Shown here in pieces: positions 1 to 6,666 of a DNA stretch of 64,000 nucleotides (position 1 is the stretch's first letter; each line of letters begins with the position of its first letter). The notes beneath the pieces are model-generated. The model was not told where the DNA came from. It did not search any database and saw only the letters and a program-made list of their open reading frames with translations. The stretch lies in assembly GCF_050871315.1 (NCBI RefSeq), contig NZ_JBJLRE010000005.1. One strand, 5' to 3'. This DNA comes from Kineococcus gynurae (GTDB taxonomy: Bacteria > Actinomycetota > Actinomycetes > Actinomycetales > Kineococcaceae). The position numbers and the translations under genes were made by a program.

Positions 1-231
1 CACCGCGTGCCCGAAGACGGCCTTGTCGGCCACCGGGTGGTCGAGCACCTCGACCACCTCGACGTAGCAGTTCCCCGACAGCGGGAGCACCACGTTGCGG
101 GTCCCGAACCGGGGGTGCGGGCCTCCGTCGACGACACGGACGCCGAGCTGGGCGGCCAGCGATCTGGCCGTGGCCTGCAGCCCCTCGGGACCGGCGGCGT
201 AGCCGACGTGATCGAGGCGCATGCCGCTCAT
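1..231 (-). CDS. VOC (glyoxalase-like) family protein, N-terminal part only
   Basis: The first 77 codons of a minus-strand gene whose 3' part lies outside the window. The product begins MSGMRLDHVGYAAGPEG and continues through a stretch ending VEVVEVLDHPVADKAVFGHAV. The opening 'RLDHVGYA', the later 'GVRVVDGGPHPRFGTRN' and the acidic 'YVEVVEV' strand are the usual beta-alpha-beta-beta-beta pattern of a glyoxalase / dioxygenase fold, where the early His and the later Glu are candidate metal ligands. An alternative ATG lies three codons downstream. Substrate cannot be predicted from this fragment. It is divergent from the RecQ-like gene, with about 110 bases between them. Confidence 0.7.
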   Translation of the reverse strand, partial: MSGMRLDHVGYAAGPEGLQATARSLAAQLGVRVVDGGPHPRFGTRNVVLPLSGNCYVEVVEVLDHPVADKAVFGHAV

Positions 232-340
232 CGTCTCAGAGGTCTCCGGATGCGCCCGCCGCGGTGCGGACCGGGCGGGCTCCACCCGGCGTCCGGGCCG
301 GATCGGACCTCGTGTCGGGGGCGGGTGGCACAGTCGGGGC

Positions 341-2542
341 GTGCCCGAGGACCTCACGACCACCCCGCCGTCCACCCCCGCGCCCAGTTCCGGGTCCACC
401 ACCCCACCCGCTCCGGACCGCGGTGCCCTGCGCGCCGAGGCCGAGGAGATCCTGCGCCGGCTCGTCGGACGGCCCGACGCCGCGCTGCGCGAGGACCAGT
501 GGACGGCGATCGAGGCGCTGGTCGCGGACTCGCGACGGGCCCTGGTCGTGCAGCGCACCGGCTGGGGCAAGTCGGCCGTCTACTTCGTCGCGACGGCGCT
601 GCTGCGGGCCCGCGGGGCCGGGCCGACCGTCATCGTGTCGCCGCTGCTCGCGCTCATGCGCAACCAGGTCGCGGCGGCGGAACGGGCCGGGGTCCACGCG
701 GTCACGGTGAACTCGACCAACGCCGAGCAGTGGGGCGAGGTCTACGAGCAGGTGCGGGCCGGGGCCGTCGACGTGCTGCTGGTGTCCCCCGAGCGGCTGA
801 ACAACCCCGGGTTCCGCGAGGAGGTGCTGCCCCGGCTGGCCGCCACCACGGGCCTGCTGGTGGTGGACGAGGCGCACTGCGTCTCCGACTGGGGCCACGA
901 CTTCCGTCCCGACTACCGCCGGATCCGGACCCTGCTGGCGGAGCTGCCCGCGGGAATCCCGGTGCTCGCGACGACGGCGACGGCCAACGCGCGGGTGACC
1001 GCCGACGTCGCCGAGCAGCTGTCGGTCTCGGGCACCCGGACCCTGGAGGACGTCCTGGTCCTGCGCGGTTCGCTCGACCGCGACTCGCTGCGCCTGGGGG
1101 TGCTGCGCCTGCCCGACCAGGCCCACCGGCTGGCCTGGCTGGTCGAGAACCTGCCCACCCTGCCCGGTTCGGGGATCGTCTACGTCCTGACCGTCGCCGC
1201 CGCCGGGGACGTCGCCGCCCACCTGCGCGCCCACGGGATCGAGGCCGTCGCCTACACGGGGCAGACCGAGGCCGACGACCGTCTGCAGATCGAGGCCGAC
1301 CTGCTGGCCGACCGGGTCAAGGTGGTGGTCGCCACCAGCGCGCTGGGCATGGGTTTCGACAAGCCCGACCTGGGTTTCGTCGTCCACCTGGGCGCGCCGA
1401 GCTCACCCATCGCCTACTACCAGCAGGTCGGGCGCGCCGGGCGCGGCATCGCCGAGGCCGTCGTCGTGCTGCTGCCGGGCGCGGAGGACCGCGACATCTG
1501 GGCGCACTTCGCCGCCATGGGTTTCCCCGACGAGGACGACGTCCGGCTCGCCCTCTCGGTGCTGGGCGACGTCGGGGAACCGCTGTCCACCCCGGCCTTG
1601 GAGGCACGGGTCGCGCTGCGGCGCAACAGGTTGGAGATGATGCTGAAGGTCCTCGACGTGGACGGCGCCGTGCGCCGGGTCCGCGGCGGGTGGACCGCCA
1701 CGGGGCAGCCCTGGCGCTACGACGCCGAGCGCTACGCCCGGGTCGCCGAGACCCGGGCCCACGAGCAGCAGGCGATGCTCGACTACCAGGCCACGCCCGG
1801 GTGCCGCCTGGAGTTCCTGCGCCGGGCGCTGGACGACGAGCAGGCCGAACCCTGCGGGCGGTGTGACAACTGCGGGGGTCTGGACCTGTCGGGGGAGGTC
1901 TCCCGCGAGCACGTCGACCGCGCCGACGCGGACCTCTCCCGGCCCGGGGTACCGCTCGTCCCGAAGAAGCAGTGGCCCTCCGGCCTCGCGGCGTTGGACG
2001 TGCCGCTGAGCGGGCGCATCGCCCCGGCCGAGCAACCGGGCGAGGGTCGCGCGGTGGCGCGCACGACCGACCTCGGCTGGGGCGGGGCGGTCCGCGAGCT
2101 GTTCGCGCCGGGCACCCCCGACGGCGAGACCCCGGTCCCGCTGCGGCACGCCGTCGTCCGCGTCCTGGAGGACTGGGGCCAGGACCTGCAACGGGCCGAA
2201 CTGACCCTCGACGGGATCGTCGCGCTCTGCTCGGCCTCCCGCCCGCAGCTCGTGGCCCACCTCGCCGATGGGCTCGCCCGCTACACCGGGTTGCCGTTGC
2301 TGGCCACGTTCGTGCTGCGTCCGGGCGCGGGCCCCACCCGGAGCGACGTGAACTCCGCGCACCGGGTGGCCCAGGTGGTCGACCGGTTCCGGCTGCCAGA
2401 GGACGCCCCCGTCGCCGGCCGACGCGTGCTGCTGGTGGACGACCGGACCCGGTCCGGTTGGACGCTGACCGTGGCCGCCCGGATGCTGCGCCGGGCCGGG
2501 GCGAGCGGGGTGCACCCGTTCGTCCTCGCCGAGGGTGAGTGA
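341..2542 (+). CDS. RecQ-family ATP-dependent DNA helicase with C-terminal phosphoribosyltransferase-like segment
   Basis: A 733-residue superfamily 2 helicase expected to unwind DNA 3'-5' in repair and recombination. Visible motifs in order: Q-motif region 'LREDQW' (about 49-54), Walker A 'GWGKS' (74-78), DEAH box (176-179) followed by 'CVSDWGHDFRP', motif III 'ATTATAN', motif V 'ATSALGMGFDKPD', motif VI 'QVGRAGRG', and a zinc-binding cysteine group ending 'CGRCDNCGG'. After the zinc region come about 190 residues ending with 'VLLVDDRTRSGWT' (from about 696), which looks like the PRPP-binding loop of type I phosphoribosyltransferases. The GTG at 341 is preferred because the upstream codons read as low-complexity Arg-rich sequence, but its ribosome-binding site is weak. 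No operon partner is obvious. Confidence 0.9.
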   Translation: MPEDLTTTPPSTPAPSSGSTTPPAPDRGALRAEAEEILRRLVGRPDAALREDQWTAIEALVADSRRALVVQRTGWGKSAVYFVATALLRARGAGPTVIVSPLLALMRNQVAAAERAGVHAVTVNSTNAEQWGEVYEQVRAGAVDVLLVSPERLNNPGFREEVLPRLAATTGLLVVDEAHCVSDWGHDFRPDYRRIRTLLAELPAGIPVLATTATANARVTADVAEQLSVSGTRTLEDVLVLRGSLDRDSLRLGVLRLPDQAHRLAWLVENLPTLPGSGIVYVLTVAAAGDVAAHLRAHGIEAVAYTGQTEADDRLQIEADLLADRVKVVVATSALGMGFDKPDLGFVVHLGAPSSPIAYYQQVGRAGRGIAEAVVVLLPGAEDRDIWAHFAAMGFPDEDDVRLALSVLGDVGEPLSTPALEARVALRRNRLEMMLKVLDVDGAVRRVRGGWTATGQPWRYDAERYARVAETRAHEQQAMLDYQATPGCRLEFLRRALDDEQAEPCGRCDNCGGLDLSGEVSREHVDRADADLSRPGVPLVPKKQWPSGLAALDVPLSGRIAPAEQPGEGRAVARTTDLGWGGAVRELFAPGTPDGETPVPLRHAVVRVLEDWGQDLQRAELTLDGIVALCSASRPQLVAHLADGLARYTGLPLLATFVLRPGAGPTRSDVNSAHRVAQVVDRFRLPEDAPVAGRRVLLVDDRTRSGWTLTVAARMLRRAGASGVHPFVLAEGE

Positions 2543-2632
2543 GGACACAGCGTCCGCGGCCCTGACGGTCCGTCGGCTCCGGCGAGAATGGGTCGACACC
2601 GAAGGCTCCGTCGTCGACCGAGGAGGTCCCCC

Positions 2633-2983
2633 GTGCCCGCCGTCGCCCGCTGGTTCCGCACGATCGCGATCGTCGAGGCGGTGACCTGGGCCGCCCTGCT
2701 CGTGGCCATGTTCCTCAAGTACGTGGTCAAGACCCCGTACGAGGGCGGGGTGCCGGTCGTGGGGATGCTGCACGGCATCGCCTTCGTCGTGTACTGCGTC
2801 TCCACCCTCGTCGCGGCCACGACGTTGCGCTGGCGCTGGTGGGTGTGGCCTCTCGCGTTCGCCGCAGCGATCCCGCCGCTGGCCACCATCGCCTTCGAGC
2901 GCTGGGCCGGCCGCCGCGGCCTGCTGCACCGCGACCCGGCGCGCACCGTCTTCGGCGACCGCGCCCTCGCCCGGCAGGGCTGA
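2633..2983 (+). CDS. DUF3817-family integral membrane protein
   Basis: A 116-residue membrane protein with three to four hydrophobic segments. It begins MPAVARWFRTIAIVEAVTWAAL and contains 'VKTPYEGG' and 'GMLHGIAFVVY', which match the DUF3817 family (small membrane proteins widespread in Actinobacteria, function unknown). The GTG at 2633 is chosen because AGGAGG lies at 2621-2626, a good Shine-Dalgarno distance, while the longer upstream reading is an Arg-rich artefact. It lies downstream of the helicase with 90 bases between, and is convergent with the reverse transcriptase gene, leaving only 21 bases. Confidence 0.82.
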   Translation: MPAVARWFRTIAIVEAVTWAALLVAMFLKYVVKTPYEGGVPVVGMLHGIAFVVYCVSTLVAATTLRWRWWVWPLAFAAAIPPLATIAFERWAGRRGLLHRDPARTVFGDRALARQG

Positions 2984-3004
2984 CCCCGCGGGTCGCCGGG
3001 CCGG

Positions 3005-4339
3005 TCAGCCCGGCCACTCGATGCGCTGGAACGTCTCCCGCAGGCGTTCCCCCCGGGCGGGGTCGGCCGCACCCACCCAGGCGATGCGCCCGAGCAGGTG
3101 GGCCCGGAAGTCGGGATGGCCGTCCCGGTTCTGCGACTGCGGCCCGGAGCGGACCGCGTTGTGCAGGATCGCCCGCAGCCGGTCGACCTCGCTGCGCCGC
3201 ACCCTCGGGCCGGCGTTGACCACCAGCCCGGTGACGACCTGGCGCGCCCCCGCCCCGCGCACCAGCGTCTTGGCCGGGTTCAGGCCGAAACCCTCCTCGG
3301 TGACGATCTGCTGCAGGGTCGCGCGCAGCTGCGGGGCGCGCAGGTCGCCGGATCCGGAGAGCACCAGGTCGTCGGCGTAGCGGGTGTACGTCGCACCCCA
3401 GGTCGAGGCCAGCCCGGACAGCCGCCGGTCCAACCCGTGGGCGCAGAGGTTGGCCAGGGCCGGCGAGGTCGGGGCGCCCTGCGGCAGGTGCGGGAAGCCC
3501 AGGTCGCGCCGCAGCCGGAACCGGTCCTCCGCGCGGCCACCGTCGGGCATCTGGCGCAGCACGACGAGCGGGGTCCGGTGGGTGCACAACCCCGCCAGCA
3601 GGTGCGCCACCTCCTCGGGGTAGCCGAGCACCCGGAACCGTCCGTAGACGCGCGCGGCGGAGATCGAGGCGAAGAACGCCGCGAGGTCGAAGCGCAGCAC
3701 CACCTCGGAACCCACGTGCTCACGCGCACCGGTCACCGCCGAGCGGCCCCGGACGAAACCGTGGGCCGCGGGATGCGGGGGGACGACGTCCAGAACCTCT
3801 CGCAACAGCTTGCGCTGCAGCGCCTTGAGACGAGGCTTGGGAACCTCCAGGAGGCGCGGGGCGCCCGGCTTGGCCCACCAGCGCGACCGGTAGTGGTGCA
3901 GGGCCGTCCCGGGGGCACGGCGCTGCAGCCCGCGGACGTCGGCGAACCAGTCGAGCTCCTCCGGGTCGATCTCCAGGAACTCGGCGAGGTCGAGCACACC
4001 GTCCAGCTCCGGGACGGGCCACCGGCGGCGACCCATCCGGGTCCCGCTGACCAGGACGTGCCGGACGTGCAGGGGGTTTCCCCGGGCGCGGGCGGTGGCG
4101 CAGGCGCGCAGGAAGCGGGGGTGCGCCCCGATCTCGCGGGCCAATGCCCGGGGGGCGTCGCCGGGGGCCGCAGGGTGCTCGGCGCAGAGGTCGGCGGCCA
4201 GGGCGGGGAGCCAGGTCCGGCCCCGCCCGCCCAGCACCGTCCGCATCCTGGTCGCGATCGCGGCGGGCACCCAGGCACCGGCCAGCGCCCCGTCGGCGAG
4301 GGCCACGGCGAGGGCGTGGGTGGGGTCGTGCCCCTTCAT
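3005..4339 (-). CDS. Retron-type reverse transcriptase
   Basis: A 444-residue RNA-directed DNA polymerase. RT motifs in order: RT1 'AAHGFVRGRS' (191-200), 'TGAREH' (203-208) where retron RTs have the NAxxH motif, RT3 'FDLAAFFASI' (217-226), RT4 'LPQGAPTSPALANL' (285-298), the catalytic YADD box (321-324), RT6 'EEGFGLNPAKT', and 'VTGLVVN' (369-375), the VTG motif typical of retron RTs. The roughly 180-residue N-terminal region ('EELDWFADVRGLQR', 'LKALQRKLLREVLD') resembles the extension of myxobacterial retron RTs such as Mx162, from memory rather than alignment. There is no maturase or endonuclease domain, against a group II intron, and the RT4 motif is not the diversity-generating type. The ATG at 4339 is chosen because it begins four bases after the end of the structured leader; no Shine-Dalgarno sequence is visible. 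Role: makes msDNA from the adjacent RNA, probably as phage defence. Confidence 0.88.
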   Translation of the reverse strand: MKGHDPTHALAVALADGALAGAWVPAAIATRMRTVLGGRGRTWLPALAADLCAEHPAAPGDAPRALAREIGAHPRFLRACATARARGNPLHVRHVLVSGTRMGRRRWPVPELDGVLDLAEFLEIDPEELDWFADVRGLQRRAPGTALHHYRSRWWAKPGAPRLLEVPKPRLKALQRKLLREVLDVVPPHPAAHGFVRGRSAVTGAREHVGSEVVLRFDLAAFFASISAARVYGRFRVLGYPEEVAHLLAGLCTHRTPLVVLRQMPDGGRAEDRFRLRRDLGFPHLPQGAPTSPALANLCAHGLDRRLSGLASTWGATYTRYADDLVLSGSGDLRAPQLRATLQQIVTEEGFGLNPAKTLVRGAGARQVVTGLVVNAGPRVRRSEVDRLRAILHNAVRSGPQSQNRDGHPDFRAHLLGRIAWVGAADPARGERLRETFQRIEWPG

Positions 4340-4343
4340 CGTC

Positions 4344-4525
4344 GGTGCGCGGTGGTGGGGGCCGACCCGTCCCGTCGTGCGGGGACACGGCTGCGCGGAG
4401 CGCAGCTTCGCCCCTGCGGCGTCGTGATCAGCACCTGCTCCTGCCCGCGGGGTAACCCCGCAGCGGCCTCGTGGGGCCGGACGTTCCCGGCCCGACGCGC
4501 CTTCCTCGCCCCCCACCACCGCACC
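4344..4525 (-). ncRNA. Candidate retron msr-msd RNA with a1/a2 terminal pairing
   Basis: This 182-base non-coding stretch sits directly upstream of the reverse transcriptase. Its 5' end in transcript orientation (4525-4510) reads GGTGCGGTGGTGGGGG and its 3' end (4361-4344) reads CCCCCACCACCGCGCACC; they pair over 16 bp with a two-base bulge, as retron a1/a2 repeats do. Between them are hairpins: GGGCCGG/CCGGCCC (4474-4480 with 4487-4493, 6-base loop), GCGGGG/CCCCGC (4447-4452 with 4456-4461, 3-base loop), both msr-like, and a larger one at about 4379-4417 with inner stem GCTGCG/CGCAGC (4390-4395 with 4401-4406), possibly the msd. The branching guanosine and msDNA ends cannot be fixed from sequence alone. 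Confidence 0.72.
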
Positions 4526-4545
4526 CGGTCACGGTAGGGGAACCG

Positions 4546-5127
4546 TCAGAGGTAGCGCAGCGGGTCGAAGTCGGAGAGGGAGATGATCCGCACCCGGGGC
4601 AGGACCACGTTGAACGCCTTGACGTCGTCCTCGAGGTCGAAGACCTCCAACCCGCGCTCGCGCAGCGGTGTGTACTGCGAGCTCACGAACTCCCGGAACG
4701 CGAACAGGCCCACCCGCCGGGTGCCGTCGAGGAGGGTGTCGACCTGGGGCAGGAAGTCGGCGTCGTGGCTGGCGAGCAGCACGTCACCGGACCGCGACGC
4801 GATGGCCTCCAGCGTCCGCTGGATACCGATGTCGACGACCTTCTCCCCCGGCCCGCCGGACAGCGGGATCGGCTGGTAACCGATCGCGAGAAGTGCCTGC
4901 ACGAACGACATCGGCAGGTACCCGTTGGAGGCGTTGAGGAAGAACAACCCCTTGGTGGGTTGCGCGTACCGACGCTGGGCGAAGTCCAGCAACCGCTCCC
5001 AGCGCGGACGCTGCTCGGGGGCGGGGCGGCCGTCGAGGATCGAGGCCCCCAGGGTCGCGTCGATGTTCTCGCCGTCCACGACCACGTAGGTGGTGCCGGG
5101 GGTCTGCTCGCTCGTCAGGGAGGCCAC
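4546..5127 (-). CDS. NYN-domain (PIN-like) putative ribonuclease
   Basis: A 193-residue protein with the NYN/PIN-like nuclease fold. Acidic metal-site candidates are visible in 'YVVVDGENIDATLG' (near residues 14-27), 'EKVVDIGIQRTLE' and 'LLASHDADFLPQVD', the usual order for the NYN family (YacP/LabA-like). These proteins act on RNA or bind it; the substrate here is unknown. It is on the same strand as the retron and ends 20 bases before the a1 repeat, so both could share a transcript. NYN proteins of this type also occur as stand-alone conserved genes in Actinobacteria, so the link with the retron is only positional. Confidence 0.82.
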   Translation of the reverse strand: MASLTSEQTPGTTYVVVDGENIDATLGASILDGRPAPEQRPRWERLLDFAQRRYAQPTKGLFFLNASNGYLPMSFVQALLAIGYQPIPLSGGPGEKVVDIGIQRTLEAIASRSGDVLLASHDADFLPQVDTLLDGTRRVGLFAFREFVSSQYTPLRERGLEVFDLEDDVKAFNVVLPRVRIISLSDFDPLRYL

Positions 5128-5299
5128 GCAGGGAGGCTACTCGGAGCCCGGAGCTCCGGGTCCGGGGCGGCGAGGACGCCCGGGGAGGGGGTCGGCGGAG
5201 CCGTTCTCCGACCGAGGTACCCCCCGGGGATCCACCCCTGGCAGGACGCGCGGGAGGGCGTTCTGCGCCAGACTGGCGGTGATCAGCAGGAAGGACCCC

Positions 5300-5548
5300 A
5301 TGCCCGCCCCCACCGAACCGCAGCCCACCCTCCTGGACGAGGGCGGTCTCGTCGACCCCGGGGTCGACGGTGGCGCTGATCGTGACGGCGAGCGGACCCC
5401 CACGGCGACCGAACGGTCGTTGCGGCGGGCGTTGCTGCTGGACGAACGGCAGGCCGCGGCGCTCCGGCGACGGCACCGGGGGGTCGGCATCCGGTTGCCC
5501 CGCACGTTGCCGGTCCCGGCCGCTCAGGAGTCCCGCCGCGACTCCTGA
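5300..5548 (+). CDS. Small hypothetical protein, 82 residues
   Basis: It begins MPAPTEPQPTLLDEGG and has a basic, Arg-rich C-terminal half. No family is recognised. Support for it being real: AGGAAGG about eight bases before the ATG and strong G/C third-position bias. Its last 25 bases overlap the convergent gene at 5524-5901, and because the overlap is an inverted repeat both proteins end in the same seven residues, QESRRDS. No signal peptide or membrane segment is evident. Confidence 0.6.
   Translation: MPAPTEPQPTLLDEGGLVDPGVDGGADRDGERTPTATERSLRRALLLDERQAAALRRRHRGVGIRLPRTLPVPAAQESRRDS
5524..5548. terminator. Inverted repeat shared by the 3' ends of two convergent genes
   Basis: TCAGGAGTC (5524-5532) and GACTCCTGA (5540-5548) form a perfect 9-bp stem around a 7-base loop. 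Both convergent stop codons are in the arms, so the same DNA could end transcription in both directions while encoding the two C-termini. No T-run follows; U-poor hairpins are common in high-GC actinobacteria. Confidence 0.5.
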
Positions 5549-5901
5549 CCCTCCGCCCCCTCCCCGCCGCCCGGGGCGGGGCCCGGGTCGTGCTCGGCGA
5601 ACCAGTCGGCGTACTGCGTCGTCCGGGCCAGGTGCCGGGTCAGGTCGGGTGCGCCGTCGGTCCACCACACCGGACCGCGTTCTCCCAGAGCGTGCTTCGC
5701 GGCGTCGACCCGTTCCCGCGCCGCCTCCGCCGCGTCCCGGTCACCGGCCCGGCGCGCCGCTCCCTTGGCCCGGCGGGCGGACATGAGTTCGGCGACGAGC
5801 TCGGCCCGGTGCTCCTCGTCGAGGTCCGGGTCGGACCGGCGCCAGAGCCGGCCCCGCACGACGAGGTAGCGCCCGTCCGGGGTGACGAGCGGAGCGTTCA
5901 C
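5524..5901 (-). CDS. Conserved actinobacterial protein, 125 residues (often labelled biopolymer transporter Tol)
   Basis: It begins MNAPLVTPDGRYLVVRGRLWR and has conserved-looking blocks 'GERGPVWWTDGAPDL' and 'TQYADWFAEH'. I recall this architecture as a widespread short actinobacterial family, sometimes misleadingly named biopolymer transporter Tol; no function is established. It has no membrane segment or signal. The central region is helical and charged. Its ATG overlaps the stop of the upstream membrane-protein gene by four bases (ATGA), indicating translational coupling. The tail overlaps the convergent small gene. Confidence 0.7.
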   Translation of the reverse strand: MNAPLVTPDGRYLVVRGRLWRRSDPDLDEEHRAELVAELMSARRAKGAARRAGDRDAAEAARERVDAAKHALGERGPVWWTDGAPDLTRHLARTTQYADWFAEHDPGPAPGGGEGAEGQESRRDS

Positions 5902-6548
5902 GGCCGCACCGACGGGGAGGCACCGCGGCGGGACCGCCCGGAACCACGCGGCCCGGTCAGCCGCTCCAGCACCCCCGGGTCGTCGTCGAGCAGGCCGCGC
6001 ACCGGATCGGGGTGCAACCGCAACGCCTCCTCGCCCGGCAGTTCCAGCAACCGCCGCAGGGCGAGCAGTCGCCGACCGCCGGGAGTGGCGAGCAGCCGTT
6101 CGCGCTCGCCGAGGCGCCGGGCCTCGCGTCGGCGCGGGAGCAGCCGCAGGACGAGGGCGATGGCCACCGGGAGCCCGACCGTGACCAGGGCCAGGACCAG
6201 CGCGAGGTGGTCCACCCGCTCGACCGTCTCGCGGGCCGCGTCGGCGAGGCCCGCCCCCGCCCGTGACGCCCCGTCCAGCGGGGCGGCCGCCTCGTCCCCG
6301 ACGAGCGGGAGCCGGCCGAGCCCCTCGGCGGTCGAGGCCAACCGGTCCGCCAGGGTGTCGGCCGTGACGGCCGCTCGACGCGCCGGCTCGGCCAGGGCGG
6401 ACACCGCCGCGTGGACGGTGACCGCGGCCCAGACTGCGAGGGCCACGACGGCGCCGGCCAGCACGTCCCCGACGAGGAACCTCCGTCCCGGTGGGGACGC
6501 GGTCGCCCCGGGGGTCGCGGGTGGGGTCGCGAGATCGTCGGTCGCCAC
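5898..6548 (-). CDS. Hypothetical membrane protein with two transmembrane segments
   Basis: A 216-residue protein when started at GTG 6548 (product VATDDLATPPAT...), which avoids an Arg-rich upstream read. Two hydrophobic helices are visible: 'FLVGDVLAGAVVALAVW' near the N-terminus and 'LALVLALVTVGLPVAIALV' in the middle, separated by a soluble helical segment. The C-terminal region is Arg/Leu-rich and cytoplasmic in character ('RREARRLGERERLLATPGGRR'). No family is recognised. It is coupled through ATGA to the downstream 125-residue protein, so the two probably act together, possibly at the membrane. Confidence 0.68.
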   Translation of the reverse strand: MATDDLATPPATPGATASPPGRRFLVGDVLAGAVVALAVWAAVTVHAAVSALAEPARRAAVTADTLADRLASTAEGLGRLPLVGDEAAAPLDGASRAGAGLADAARETVERVDHLALVLALVTVGLPVAIALVLRLLPRRREARRLGERERLLATPGGRRLLALRRLLELPGEEALRLHPDPVRGLLDDDPGVLERLTGPRGSGRSRRGASPSVRP

Positions 6549-6666
6549 GTCGTCACCGTCGCACCTCCGCCGGGGGGTGACCACCGCAACCAGGCGCCGC
6601 CCCCCGGGGATGCGACGGAGGCCGGCCCCGCGGGTGCGGGACCGGCCTCCAAGACCCACCGGGCGA

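Noticed and set aside
3005..4339. Group II intron or diversity-generating retroelement RT
   Set aside because: No maturase or endonuclease domain, no template/variable repeat pair seen, RT4 motif LPQGAPTSP and a VTG motif fit retrons instead.
5741..5947. 68-residue open frame overlapping the 125-residue gene
   Set aside because: Out of frame with the better-supported conserved protein and Arg/Pro-rich like other shadow frames.
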